The notes under the pieces are model-generated. The model was not told the origin of the DNA. It searched no databases and saw only the letters and a list, made by a program, of their open reading frames with translations. Shown here in pieces: positions 22,815 through 29,149 of a DNA stretch of 44,538 bases. Origin of the DNA: a virus; IMG/VR virus record IMGVR_UViG_3300017756_000024, positions 1 through 44,538 of that record; one strand, given 5' to 3'. The number at the start of each line of letters is the position of its first letter. Positions within the stretch are counted from its first letter, which is position 1. The translations under genes and the position numbers were made by a program.

Positions 22815-23004
22815 TCCTTTTGATAATTGGAATGACTATGTAATGCAGACACACATTGAATGGGTGTTAGCAAAAAGAAGGTTAGACCATAATCCAGAAT
22901 ATAATATATCGCCCAATGATTTTCTTACGCTTCATTGGGATAATTTAATTTCATGTTTTAAAAAGGGGGTAAAATATGAATATGAAAAAACTATCAGAGC
23001 ATGA
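22801..23004 (+). CDS. Hypothetical protein, 67 aa
   Basis: The protein starts MKKYNPFDNWNDYVMQTHIE and contains WVLAKRRLDHNPEYNISPND, ending in a basic helix. It overlaps both neighbours (14 and 29 nt). The ribosome site is weak, so coupling is likely. Function unknown. Confidence 0.55.
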   Translation: MKKYNPFDNWNDYVMQTHIEWVLAKRRLDHNPEYNISPNDFLTLHWDNLISCFKKGVKYEYEKTIRA

Positions 23005-23158
23005 GGAAAAATATTGGAAATACAATAAAAAACTTTCTGATATTAGAAACAAGGCTTTAATAAAAACAGGATATAAAAAAATTGATGGTGAGGTCTGGAC
23101 TACTTTAACAGGTCTTGCTATTTGTTTATGTGTTCTTGCTGTATTTGCTCTAGGTTGA
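22976..23158 (+). CDS. Small C-tail membrane protein, 60 aa
   Basis: The protein starts MNMKKLSEHEEKYWKYNKKL (charged) and ends in a membrane span (TTLTGLAICLCVLAVFALG). A GGGGG ribosome site lies 6 nt upstream. Two terminators follow, so it closes this gene block. Function unknown. Confidence 0.6.
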   Translation: MNMKKLSEHEEKYWKYNKKLSDIRNKALIKTGYKKIDGEVWTTLTGLAICLCVLAVFALG

Positions 23159-23171
23159 GCAATAGGGGAAC

Positions 23172-23200
23172 GGGCAACTCCTTAATTTTGCCCTTTCTAA
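23172..23200 (+). terminator. Weak intrinsic terminator
   Basis: Stem GGGCAA/TTGCCC (23172-23177 with 23188-23193), followed by TTTCTAATTT. It lies just after the 60-aa membrane protein gene. Confidence 0.5.
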
Positions 23201-23228
23201 TTTACTTCGATACTAAGAAAATTAGAAA

Positions 23229-23255
23229 ATGGTAAAAAGGATTACCATCTTTTTT
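23229..23255 (+). terminator. Intrinsic terminator
   Basis: Perfect stem ATGGTAA/TTACCAT (23229-23235 with 23242-23248), 6-nt loop, then CTTTTTTT. A second hairpin (GCCACTCTT/AAGGGTGGC, about 23275-23309) follows just before the next gene and may act in its leader. Confidence 0.7.
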
Positions 23256-23328
23256 ACTGTATATAATTTATATTGCCACTCTTTCCACTTCGACAGGGTT
23301 AAGGGTGGCGATATTTTACAAGGAAACT

Positions 23329-23601
23329 ATGAAAAATTATTTGGACTTAATTGAAAATATAAAGAATGAAGAATTAACAAATTTAGATTATCAATATATT
23401 TTTAATACAATTGAAAAAGATACAATGATTTTTGACGATATAAAACATAATATAACTTGTGTTCGTTATGAATTATTAAATTTATTAAAACATGATGAAA
23501 ATGCTGTTTCGGAAACTGCTTATCATATGGCGAAGATTATTAACCTTCTGAGATATTGGGAGATTTACAAGGGGGAACAATTTACAGATGATGAAACCTA
23601 G
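23329..23601 (+). CDS. Small acidic helical protein, unknown
   Basis: The 90-aa protein starts MKNYLDLIENIKNEELTNLD. I chose the ATG at 23329 because AAGGA precedes it; a GTG 24 nt upstream lacks a site. The protein looks all-helical (YHMAKIINLLRYWEIYKG). Function unknown. Confidence 0.6.
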   Translation: MKNYLDLIENIKNEELTNLDYQYIFNTIEKDTMIFDDIKHNITCVRYELLNLLKHDENAVSETAYHMAKIINLLRYWEIYKGEQFTDDET

Positions 23602-23872
23602 CGACCCCAAAGGTATTTTATTTCCTTCTCCGGAAAGAGGGCTAGAAGATACCAAGCGATTTTTAATTCGTGTTTCTGTTATGCCTTTGAATAAACAGAT
23701 GAAAATATTAGATGATTTTTTAAGATCATTGGCAAATCAGAATAGACTATTTAAAGGATTAATCACAAAATGTAAGAATGGCAATCAAACAAGGTTGCTG
23801 GAAAAACATTCTTATTGGTGTGTCAATTCTTCTGCTCTAGCTGTTAAGCATAGGGCAAAACTTGAAGATTAA
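23588..23872 (+). CDS. Hypothetical protein, 94 aa
   Basis: The protein starts MMKPSDPKGILFPSPERGLE, contains MPLNKQMKILDDFLRSLAN and ends in a basic helical region. It overlaps the previous gene by 14 nt. It is the last plus-strand gene before the origin-like region. Function unknown. Confidence 0.55.
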   Translation: MMKPSDPKGILFPSPERGLEDTKRFLIRVSVMPLNKQMKILDDFLRSLANQNRLFKGLITKCKNGNQTRLLEKHSYWCVNSSALAVKHRAKLED

Positions 23873-23878
23873 CTAGAC

Positions 23879-23935
23879 GGAAACAAAACGCATATATCTC
23901 TCTCTTTGGGGGTTTCCTTTCTTTGTTTTGTTTCC
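23879..23935. repeat. Perfect 11-bp inverted repeat
   Basis: GGAAACAAAAC (23879-23889) pairs with GTTTTGTTTCC (23925-23935) over a 35-nt loop, 6 nt after a stop codon. No T-tract follows, so it is not a standard terminator. It could protect an mRNA 3' end or mark the left edge of the gene-free region. Confidence 0.55.
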
Positions 23936-23960
23936 TCGAATATTGGAAATCCCCTTTTTT

Positions 23961-24068
23961 CTTTACGATCTTTTTTAGATCTCAACTTAAATAAAAACCA
24001 AAACTTTCCCTTTTTTTTCTTTACGATCTTTTTTAGATCTCAACTTAAATAAAACTCAAAACTTTCCC
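23961..24068. repeat. Two tandem 50-bp direct repeats (period 58)
   Basis: Copies at 23961-24010 and 24019-24068 differ at about two positions. Each holds CTTTACGATC, a T6 run and AGATCTCAACTTAAAT. The units are strand-asymmetric (pyrimidine-rich on plus). They lie next to the candidate origin. Confidence 0.75.
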
Positions 24069-24328
24069 CTTAATTCTTGCCAAAATGTCAATTTTTCAAT
24101 TTTTCGATCCTAAATTTACCCCTCACATAATGCCCTTAATTTCGTCTCTAAAGGCATACCTTATTTTTTGTGGGCTATGCTTCGCTTTTCAAAAATTTTC
24201 TTTATAACTCCTTTCTGCTCGTCTCAGAGCATTTTATACTATAACCAAAACTTATAATACACTATAAATATTACTTATATCCGGATCGGGATTTTTTTTT
24301 ATTTTTTTTTAAACGCGCTCAGCGCCTA

Positions 24329-24396
24329 AGTGCGAAAGTGATAAGTTGAAAAGTGATGCATGCGCGCCTAAGTGCGAAACTGAAGTATTAAAGTGG
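24329..24396 (+). repeat. Iteron-like block A (four 13-bp units)
   Basis: Units are AGTGCGAAAGTGA (24329), AGTTGAAAAGTGA (24344), AGTGCGAAACTGA (24371) and AGTATTAAAGTGG (24384), consensus AGTGCGAAASTGA. Two units follow a GCGCCTA flank, which is also seen in block B. Confidence 0.7.
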
Positions 24397-24481
24397 TCTA
24401 CTTTTTAAGCGGCGCGCCTGCGGCTGGGTTTCCCCTAGTCTATTATAACACGAATTTGAAAGCCTGTCAAGTCTCGTAGAC

Positions 24482-24506
24482 AAAAATAAACCCCGCTACG
24501 GCGGGG
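24482..24506 (-). terminator. Intrinsic terminator of the lone minus-strand gene
   Basis: Stem CCCCGC/GCGGGG with a TACG loop (24491-24506). On the minus strand it is followed by TTTATTTTTG. It ends the transcript begun at 24873. Confidence 0.75.
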
Positions 24507-24538
24507 TTATCCACAGGTTATCCATAGGGTTATGCACA
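24507..24538 (+). promoter_or_regulatory. Three tandem DnaA-box-like 9-mers
   Basis: TTATCCACA (24507-24515) is a perfect DnaA box. TTATCCATA (24518-24526) and TTATGCACA (24530-24538) are one-mismatch copies in the same orientation, spaced 11 and 12 bp. This suggests recruitment, or titration, of host DnaA. Confidence 0.75.
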
Positions 24539-24637
24539 CTTGACCATCATCACCCGCCACACAGCGTCATGCAAGGTGGCGGTATATTCACAGCTTTGCC
24601 CAGCTTAGGTTCAACCTGAGGGGAGGCGAGTAGCGGA

Positions 24638-24796
24638 CTATTGTCCGTCTACTAGCTCGAGAACCCATTGGATTGTCTCAACATTTGATCTGCCTAGGCT
24701 CTCAAAGTGAAACAAAGGTCTGTCTGTTTTCTCTGCAAGTTTTCTTAAAAGAGCTTTCTTGCTTACTCTTGTTTTTTTCTCGATTTCTTTCGCCAT
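24638..24796 (-). CDS. Lone minus-strand 52-aa protein
   Basis: The peptide starts MAKEIEKKTRVSKKALLRKL and continues DRPLFHFESLGRSNVETIQW, ending VLELVDGQ. It has a strong AAGGAG ribosome site, its own perfect promoter and a terminator. The segment after residue 22 looks like a compact conserved domain, but I do not know the family. Standing alone in the origin region, it might be a regulator of replication or early transcription. The 3' untranslated part (24507-24637) contains a CCGCCAC/GTGGCGG hairpin and the DnaA boxes. Confidence 0.7.
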   Translation of the reverse strand: MAKEIEKKTRVSKKALLRKLAEKTDRPLFHFESLGRSNVETIQWVLELVDGQ

Positions 24797-24844
24797 CGTT
24801 TCTCCTTATTCTTTTTGAGACCCATTTCCCAAAAACATATATAT

Positions 24845-24873
24845 ATTATAGGGGAGCCTTCTTGAAATGTCAA
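24845..24873 (-). promoter_or_regulatory. Perfect sigma70 consensus promoter
   Basis: Minus strand: TTGACA (24873-24868), exactly 17 nt, TATAAT (24850-24845). It gives a leader of about 40 nt before the 52-aa gene. Confidence 0.85.
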
Positions 24874-24988
24874 CAACTTTCTTTGATCAATTTTTGTACA
24901 GGCGAATTTGCGCCCATTTTACCACACAACTTTCGCCGAGTCAATACTTGTGCAATAAAAACGAAAAGATTTTTAAACCATTGGTCTT

Positions 24989-25021
24989 CTCGCAAACCTG
25001 CATGTATAAAGGGTTTGCGAG
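24989..25021. repeat. Perfect 10-bp hairpin
   Basis: CTCGCAAACC (24989-24998) and GGTTTGCGAG (25012-25021) enclose a 13-nt loop. It lies just before iteron block B, with no T-tract. The surrounding 24874-25262 stretch holds no gene I can support. Confidence 0.6.
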
Positions 25022-25046
25022 CAGGGGGTCGCATGCTCTGCGCCTA

Positions 25047-25085
25047 AGTGCGAAAGTGAAGTGCAAAACTGAAGTACAAAAGCGG
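25047..25085 (+). repeat. Iteron-like block B (three head-to-tail 13-bp units)
   Basis: AGTGCGAAAGTGA (25047), AGTGCAAAACTGA (25060) and AGTACAAAAGCGG (25073) are directly adjacent. The block is preceded by GCGCCTA and followed by TATGCGCGCGCAGCTGGG, echoing the GC-rich flank of block A. Confidence 0.7.
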
Positions 25086-25262
25086 TATGCGCGCGCAGCT
25101 GGGCATATAATAAGTCTTATTTATATTTTATCATAGTTTTGGGAAGTTTGCAACAGATTTGCAGGGATTTGCGAGGATTTTTGTGGCGGCTTGCGGTGGT
25201 TTCGCGTGCCGCCCCCGAGAGTTCGATAGCGTAACTTTCTTCAATTTTCTTCCGCCAAGATG

Positions 25263-25290
25263 TTGACTTTATGAAAACGCACTGTATAAT
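25263..25290 (+). promoter_or_regulatory. Sigma70-type promoter, leaderless
   Basis: TTGACT (25263-25268), 16-nt spacer, TATAAT (25285-25290). The next ATG starts 7 nt later (25298), so the mRNA should begin at or within 1-2 nt of the start codon. Confidence 0.75.
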
Positions 25291-25297
25291 AGTATAT

Positions 25298-25402
25298 ATG
25301 AAATCGAAAATAAAAGAATGTTTCCAAGACGCAGAATGTGGACTATGCACAATAAGCTTAATTCTATTCGTGGTATTCGTAGGAGTAGCACATGTGGCTT
25401 AA
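25298..25402 (+). CDS. 34-aa membrane peptide (leaderless gene)
   Basis: The peptide starts MKSKIKECFQDAECGLCTIS, followed by a hydrophobic span (LILFVVFVGVAHVA). Three Cys lie in the N-terminal half. It has no ribosome site; expression would rely on leaderless initiation. Function unknown. Confidence 0.5.
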   Translation: MKSKIKECFQDAECGLCTISLILFVVFVGVAHVA

Positions 25403-25410
25403 GAAACTTC

Positions 25411-25439
25411 TTGACTTTTCAACAACGCCACTATATAAT
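25411..25439 (+). promoter_or_regulatory. Sigma70-type promoter for the first HTH gene
   Basis: TTGACT (25411-25416), 17-nt spacer, TATAAT (25434-25439). The leader is about 18 nt and includes an AGGAG site. Confidence 0.8.
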
Positions 25440-25463
25440 AGTAGGTATAAATTAGGAGAAAAA

Positions 25464-25787
25464 ATGGCAAGTAAAAATTATACAGACGAGATGGTTTCTC
25501 AAATGGTAGAAAACTACCAAGAACAACCAAGCATGGACACAGTTCATGAGCTTGCACAGGCTTTCGGTAAGACTTCAAGAAGCATTATCGCTAAGTTGTC
25601 CAGAGAGGGTGTTTACAAAGCACAACCTAGAACAACTAAAACAGGTGAGCCTGTTGTAAGAAAAGACGAGTTAGTAGCTGAAATGGCAACTATACTTGGA
25701 ATTGACGAGGCAATGATAGCTTCTGTTGCGAAGGCAACCAAAGCTGACCTCAAAAACCTAGTAGCAAGACTTTCAGAGATTTGCTAG
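25464..25787 (+). CDS. Small HTH DNA-binding protein, paralogue family member A
   Basis: The 107-aa protein starts MASKNYTDEMVSQMVENYQE (ATG at 25464, after TTAGGAG; an upstream in-frame ATG lies before the promoter -10). Residues 5-55 form a Myb/GcrA-like HTH: LAQAFGKTSRSIIAKLSREG is the helix-turn-helix with recognition helix. The C-terminal half (VRKDELVAEMATILGIDE, then KATKADLKNLVARL) is a second helical domain. The gene at 29121 encodes a full-length paralogue. These may act as abundant nucleoid or transcription factors (inference). Confidence 0.75.
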   Translation: MASKNYTDEMVSQMVENYQEQPSMDTVHELAQAFGKTSRSIIAKLSREGVYKAQPRTTKTGEPVVRKDELVAEMATILGIDEAMIASVAKATKADLKNLVARLSEIC

Positions 25788-25897
25788 TGGAAAATCTAAT
25801 AGTAGATATAATAGTGTGCTTAATCACATGGTGTATCGCAGGGCTTTATATCTACTATCTTTTAATCGATCCGATAATGCGTTTATTTGACGATTAA
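25787..25897 (+). CDS. 36-aa membrane peptide (GTG start)
   Basis: The GTG overlaps the preceding stop (TAGTG). The peptide reads ENLIVDIIVCLITWCIAGLY, then YYLLIDPIMRLFDD, largely hydrophobic. The ribosome site is weak. Function unknown. Confidence 0.4.
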   Translation: MENLIVDIIVCLITWCIAGLYIYYLLIDPIMRLFDD

Positions 25898-25924
25898 GCC
25901 AAGAAAAAAAGATTAATATTTTTC

Positions 25925-25953
25925 TTGACAAAACAAAAAAGCCAGTATATAAT
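25925..25953 (+). promoter_or_regulatory. Consensus promoter of the giant RNA
   Basis: TTGACA (25925-25930), 17-nt spacer, TATAAT (25948-25953), preceded by AATATTTTTC. Predicted start is near 25960. No coding gene follows for more than 1 kb. Confidence 0.85.
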
Positions 25954-25959
25954 ATATAT

Positions 25960-26957
25960 ATTGAATGGGAAAACAAAAGAGAAACCCAACAAGCGGAACT
26001 GGAGAGTGAACCAAACGCAGTCTAACATATCAGCTATGCGATCATTTTAGAAGCAAAGAGTTCATGGAGAGGTTGGTGGGAGTTACGCTGTTCTTTTTAA
26101 GCTTTTGCTAGTATTTCATTTTTGGAACGAGACGAAAAATGGTAAAACTAGCCCTAACAATCTTAGGCGAGAGAGTTAGAAGCCTGTTGCACACGCTGTG
26201 CTAGTGCTGTAGTAAGCCCTCAGAAGTGGGCAGGTGAATAGCCAATTACTAACTCTCGCCCCCTAACAATGCTACTGAACAACGATTCGTAGGCAGTCAA
26301 ACATTGGCACTCGCTGTCAAACATTGTCCAACCCTACGGCACGGCAGAAGCCCAGTAGCAAAGCGAAGCGTCTGGAGTATGTATTTACTAGCGTTTGCAA
26401 GATAACAAACCAATTATATGGTAGCAACTTGCAACGACTGTTCGCTTCCTCTGTTCGATCGAGCCACTGGTTGAACGGCAGTATTGATGATGGCAGGTAA
26501 TTGACGCGTTGATTATGACCTCAACAATCACGCAAGTTGATAGTAAGCTACGAAACTATCCGTTTAGAGAGTGCTATCGTGAAAACTTTCACATATGGTG
26601 GTAGTCAGCATTGCTGGCGAGGCTCGGGAGTTGCAACTCCTTGGAGTCTAAAGAGAGGTGGAAGCAAGGTAACAAGGACTTTGTCTCGGGAAACTTGCTC
26701 ACTCTCCCCCTAATAAAATTGAGACTGAAAAGCAAAAGTAAACTGCGACAGCCGCTAAGGCTGCACAATGTTCGGCACTGGTCACGCAACGCACTCCGAT
26801 TGCAGTTGAAAAGCGAAGTAGGAAATCGACTACTCTATAGATGGTCGTCAGATTAGTAGACGCTGTAAAGGTTACTCGGCTGAATTCCTATAGGCAGTAA
26901 GCCGTCTACTTTCGAGTAGTATGAACTTGGCACTCGCTCAGAGTGCCTTTTCTATTT
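25960..26957 (+). ncRNA. Giant structured non-coding RNA candidate (~1 kb)
   Basis: The region is bounded by a perfect promoter and an intrinsic terminator and has no credible protein gene on either strand. It is richer in G and C than neighbouring genes and packed with local helices: 26166-26179 with 26249-26260 (12 bp, 2-nt bulge), GCACA/TGTGC (26189-26201), GCCC/GGGC (26216-26231), TTGCAAG/CTTGCAA (26395-26401 with 26428-26434), GATAGT/ACTATC (26539-26560), GGAGT/ACTCC (26627-26640), CAGCC/GGCTG (26749-26763) inside AACTGC/GCAGTT (26741-26807), GTAGACG/CGTCTAC (26856-26909). Repeats GTCAAACATTG and CCCTAACAAT occur twice each. Size and phage setting recall GOLLD or ROOL RNAs, but I could not confirm a family match. 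Confidence 0.75.
26929..26957 (+). terminator. Intrinsic terminator of the giant RNA
   Basis: Perfect 7-bp stem GGCACTC/GAGTGCC (26929-26935 with 26941-26947), 5-nt loop, then TTTTCTATTT. The 5' half, with flank TTGGCACTCGCT, also occurs at 26304-26315 inside the RNA, so an alternative pairing is possible. Confidence 0.85.
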
Positions 26958-26979
26958 CTAAGATCGTGAAAAATAGTTC

Positions 26980-27008
26980 TTGACTGACATCAAAATTTCA
27001 AGTATACT
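26980..27008 (+). promoter_or_regulatory. Promoter with AAAAATAGTTC upstream, leaderless
   Basis: TTGACT (26980-26985), 17-nt spacer, TATACT (27003-27008). The next ATG is 7 nt downstream (27016). Confidence 0.75.
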
Positions 27009-27015
27009 ATATAGT

Positions 27016-27333
27016 ATGAAAATGAAAAATATAACAGAAATGGATTTACACGAAGCTATCTCTTTCATAGAGAAAGAGCATAACTGTGTAATCTATGGAA
27101 TACTAGAAACAGAAGGCTTAGAGCAAGATGTAAATTGCTGTGAACTAGAAAGCTCACGCAATATAAATAAAATCTCAAGGCAAGAGTGGAAAGATGCTAT
27201 GGAGTATGCAACTGATGCAAATGCAGATGCTAATGCTCAAGAGTATATGTATATGGTAGGACTGGTGGCTGAGTATCTAACTGATAATCACAAGCCAAAT
27301 CCAATGAATTATCTAGGAGGCTACAGTGGGTAG
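27016..27333 (+). CDS. Acidic hypothetical protein (leaderless gene)
   Basis: The 105-aa protein starts MKMKNITEMDLHEAISFIEK. A longer reading from a TTG at 26980 would begin in the promoter and is rejected. It contains CVIYGILETEGLEQDVNCCE and a helical WKDAMEYATDANADANAQEY region. The next genes follow in close order with good ribosome sites, whereas this one has none and depends on leaderless starting. Function unknown. Confidence 0.65.
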   Translation: MKMKNITEMDLHEAISFIEKEHNCVIYGILETEGLEQDVNCCELESSRNINKISRQEWKDAMEYATDANADANAQEYMYMVGLVAEYLTDNHKPNPMNYLGGYSG

Positions 27334-27520
27334 ATGCAGAAAGTGCGGAAACGAAGTAAGCCTAGCTAGGATTAGGATAGTAGGCAAGCTCTGTTTGGAG
27401 TGTGGAGACGAAGTAGCAAAGCTACTTAGCGAACAACGCAAACAGCAGTGTGCCCCTATCTTTAACAAAGGTGGCTACCAGTATATAACCGAAATGGATT
27501 TAAAAGATTTAGGCAAATAA
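27326..27520 (+). CDS. Small zinc-ribbon protein (GTG start)
   Basis: The 64-aa protein has CRKCG at residues 4-8 and CLECG at about 23-27, a four-Cys zinc ribbon. A second part reads CAPIFNKGGYQYITEMDLKD. AGGAGG lies 5 nt before the GTG. It overlaps the previous gene by 8 nt. Probable small nucleic acid- or protein-binding factor; no family assigned. Confidence 0.65.
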   Translation: MGRCRKCGNEVSLARIRIVGKLCLECGDEVAKLLSEQRKQQCAPIFNKGGYQYITEMDLKDLGK

Positions 27521-27531
27521 GGAGAAAAAAT

Positions 27532-28119
27532 ATGGCTAATCATGTATATTTCAATGTCACAGTTGATGGCAATGAAGAGTGCTTAAAAGGTTTTAGCTCA
27601 GCTATGGAAACCCATACTGTAAAGCGAAAACTTTATGACGGCACAGAGTATGTATGTAGGGAGCTTCTTGATATAGACAAACTAAAGTTTATGCCAGAAG
27701 GAACTTACGACAAAGACGGCTACCTCGAGGATAGCTGGAACTACTATGTGAACAATGTAGGCGCAAAGTGGTGTAATGTAGAAGAGACAGAAGCTGACTA
27801 CTTTAGTGGTTATTCTGCTTGGTCTGCTCCAATACAATTTGTGCTGTATTTGCATGAGTATTTATACGATCATCATGATAAAAAGCATAGTATCAAAATG
27901 ACCTATGAAGATGAGTTTAGAAACTTCATTGGAGTGGCTCACTATAAAGATGCTAACTTTGATTGGGAAGAGCTAGATGAAGGCGATATCCAAGAAGAAA
28001 TGAGAAAAGTATTCGGTGATGCAGTAGATAAAGAAGATTTTTGGGACGGCGAATATGACGAAGGCGACCCACAAGAAATACAAGACGAAATAGTCTGGCA
28101 GTGGTTCGAAGAGAACTAA
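27532..28119 (+). CDS. YubB/Api92-like ferredoxin-fold phage protein
   Basis: The 195-aa acidic protein starts MANHVYFNVTVDGNEECLK and contains NNVGAKWCNVEE and a Trp-containing AWSAPIQFVLYLHEYLY. The opening (NHVYxxVTVxGNE) and the (W/V)GxKW motif are those of the YubB/Api92 domain found in phages and plasmids, whose function is not established. The C-terminal 50 residues are highly acidic, which could suggest DNA mimicry (speculative). Confidence 0.65.
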   Translation: MANHVYFNVTVDGNEECLKGFSSAMETHTVKRKLYDGTEYVCRELLDIDKLKFMPEGTYDKDGYLEDSWNYYVNNVGAKWCNVEETEADYFSGYSAWSAPIQFVLYLHEYLYDHHDKKHSIKMTYEDEFRNFIGVAHYKDANFDWEELDEGDIQEEMRKVFGDAVDKEDFWDGEYDEGDPQEIQDEIVWQWFEEN

Positions 28120-28128
28120 GGAGAAGAA

Positions 28129-28326
28129 ATGCCAACAAAATTTAAAAGAGACGAAAAGCTAAGAGTAAGAGGCTCAAGCAAAGTGCAAACACACAAGCAC
28201 TTTATTAAGCAGACTCCGCTAGAGGAGCTGATGAAGTATATTAACAATGATAGTGGAAAACCGAAGGTAAAACAGAAGTGCAGAAACGAAGTCGTAAGAA
28301 GAGGCTACAAGATAGTAAAGATATGA
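28129..28326 (+). CDS. Small basic protein, unknown
   Basis: The 65-aa protein starts MPTKFKRDEKLRVRGSSKVQ and contains THKHFIKQTPLEELMKYINN. A strong AAGGAG site precedes it. It is followed by ATGA overlap with a short membrane peptide gene. Function unknown. Confidence 0.6.
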   Translation: MPTKFKRDEKLRVRGSSKVQTHKHFIKQTPLEELMKYINNDSGKPKVKQKCRNEVVRRGYKIVKI

Positions 28327-28412
28327 AGGAATACAAAGACTACGATCACTTAGAACTACTCATAGGTTACATTATCCTAGCAACTTGGTTGTTGCTATTA
28401 TTAGGACAATAA
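28323..28412 (+). CDS. 29-aa membrane peptide
   Basis: It overlaps the previous stop by ATGA. The peptide is MKEYKDYDHLELLIGYIILA followed by TWLLLLLGQ, one membrane span. Several similar micro-membrane genes occur across this arm. Function unknown. Confidence 0.45.
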   Translation: MKEYKDYDHLELLIGYIILATWLLLLLGQ

Positions 28413-28413
28413 A

Positions 28414-28548
28414 ATGAGAACAGGAATATCAAGCACAGGACATAAGCCCACTAGAAAGGGAACGAGTATAGGTAAAAAGCCTAAGAGTATGGCTACTATG
28501 AACAAACATAAGCGAAGAAGCTTTAAACTAAGTAGAGGACAGGGCTAA
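28414..28548 (+). CDS. 44-aa very basic peptide
   Basis: The peptide starts MRTGISSTGHKPTRKGTSIG and is rich in Lys, Arg, Ser and Gly with no hydrophobic core. The stop overlaps the next start (TAATG), with AGGAC upstream of its ATG. Probably disordered and nucleic acid-binding. Confidence 0.5.
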   Translation: MRTGISSTGHKPTRKGTSIGKKPKSMATMNKHKRRSFKLSRGQG

Positions 28549-28742
28549 TGAAAGAAATAACGCTAGAGAAAGTCATGATGACACAAGACGAGTATCAAGA
28601 TTTGCTTCGCTCAGTTAAAAAACTAGCGAAGATTGGTGTAACGCTGGATTACACTGTAAGTAAACCAACACACAAGCGAGTAGGAGTCAAATTCAACCAG
28701 CAGTATGATTTCGAAAAGCTTGCTAAGCTAATAGGAGAATAA
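28548..28742 (+). CDS. Hypothetical protein, 64 aa
   Basis: The protein starts MKEITLEKVMMTQDEYQDLL, an alternating strand-helix pattern, and ends FEKLAKLIGE. The stop is immediately followed by the next ATG. Function unknown. Confidence 0.6.
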   Translation: MKEITLEKVMMTQDEYQDLLRSVKKLAKIGVTLDYTVSKPTHKRVGVKFNQQYDFEKLAKLIGE

Positions 28743-28931
28743 ATGGACTTAGATTACATATTTAAAACAGACGCATATCTCTGGAAGCACAGAGACGACC
28801 AAGACACTAATGGTAAAGAGTGCAGAAGAGAAATACAAAGAAGAAAACTAATAGGTTACTGTGATGGCACTGCTATCAACAGAGGAACTGACGCTATGGG
28901 TAACCCAAAGCCAAACCCATACGCAAGATGA
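28743..28931 (+). CDS. Hypothetical protein, 62 aa
   Basis: The hydrophilic protein starts MDLDYIFKTDAYLWKHRDDQ and ends GTDAMGNPKPNPYAR. An AGGAG site sits 7 nt before the ATG. It overlaps the next gene by ATGA. Function unknown. Confidence 0.6.
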   Translation: MDLDYIFKTDAYLWKHRDDQDTNGKECRREIQRRKLIGYCDGTAINRGTDAMGNPKPNPYAR

Positions 28932-29149
28932 CTGAGTATAAAAACGAAGTAGAAAAACGAAGGTTACAGCTAGAGTATGAAGATTGGGCAGATAAGATAG
29001 TGCATATTTATGTAGAGTATGGAGTTTGCTACAAAACCTTCAACTCTGGCAGAGTAACGAAAGATGGTGTAGAAATAGAACCAGCTAGAGAATATGAAGA
29101 AAGCATAAGGAGAATGGAATATGAATTACAGCGAAGACGACACAGCTAA
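28928..29149 (+). CDS. Hypothetical charged protein, 73 aa
   Basis: The protein starts MTEYKNEVEKRRLQLEYEDW and ends in a charged helix (YEESIRRMEYELQRRRHS). It overlaps the downstream HTH gene by 29 nt. Function unknown. Confidence 0.6.
   Translation: MTEYKNEVEKRRLQLEYEDWADKIVHIYVEYGVCYKTFNSGRVTKDGVEIEPAREYEESIRRMEYELQRRRHS

Larger units (their letters stand above)
24230..25085. other. Candidate replication origin region
   Basis: This almost protein-free stretch combines an AT-rich tract (24230-24312, with T10 and T10 runs) that could unwind, two blocks of 13-bp iteron-like repeats (24329-24396 and 25047-25085) and three tandem DnaA-box-like 9-mers (24507-24538). It lies near the divergence of the two transcription units. 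The one gene inside is a 52-aa minus-strand gene. Between 24069 and 24230 I see only AT-rich sequence. Confidence 0.6.

Noticed and set aside
24673-25136. Two overlapping plus-strand reading frames of 124 and 89 codons
   Set aside because: They lie antisense to the supported 52-aa gene and across the promoter and iterons, have no ribosome sites, and their products look like random translations.
26589-26856. Reading frames of 66 (minus) and 81 (plus) codons inside the giant RNA
   Set aside because: No ribosome sites; composition follows RNA helices rather than codons; both strands open equally by chance.
25960-26957. Group I or group II intron, RNase P RNA or tmRNA as identity of the ~1 kb RNA
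   Set aside because: No interrupted coding gene flanks it, no group II domain V-like 3' hairpin was seen, and RNase P and tmRNA core motifs were not found. A computed model search is still needed.
26980-27015. N-terminal extension of the 27016 gene from a TTG
   Set aside because: The TTG is the first part of the -35 box, so the extension would not be transcribed.
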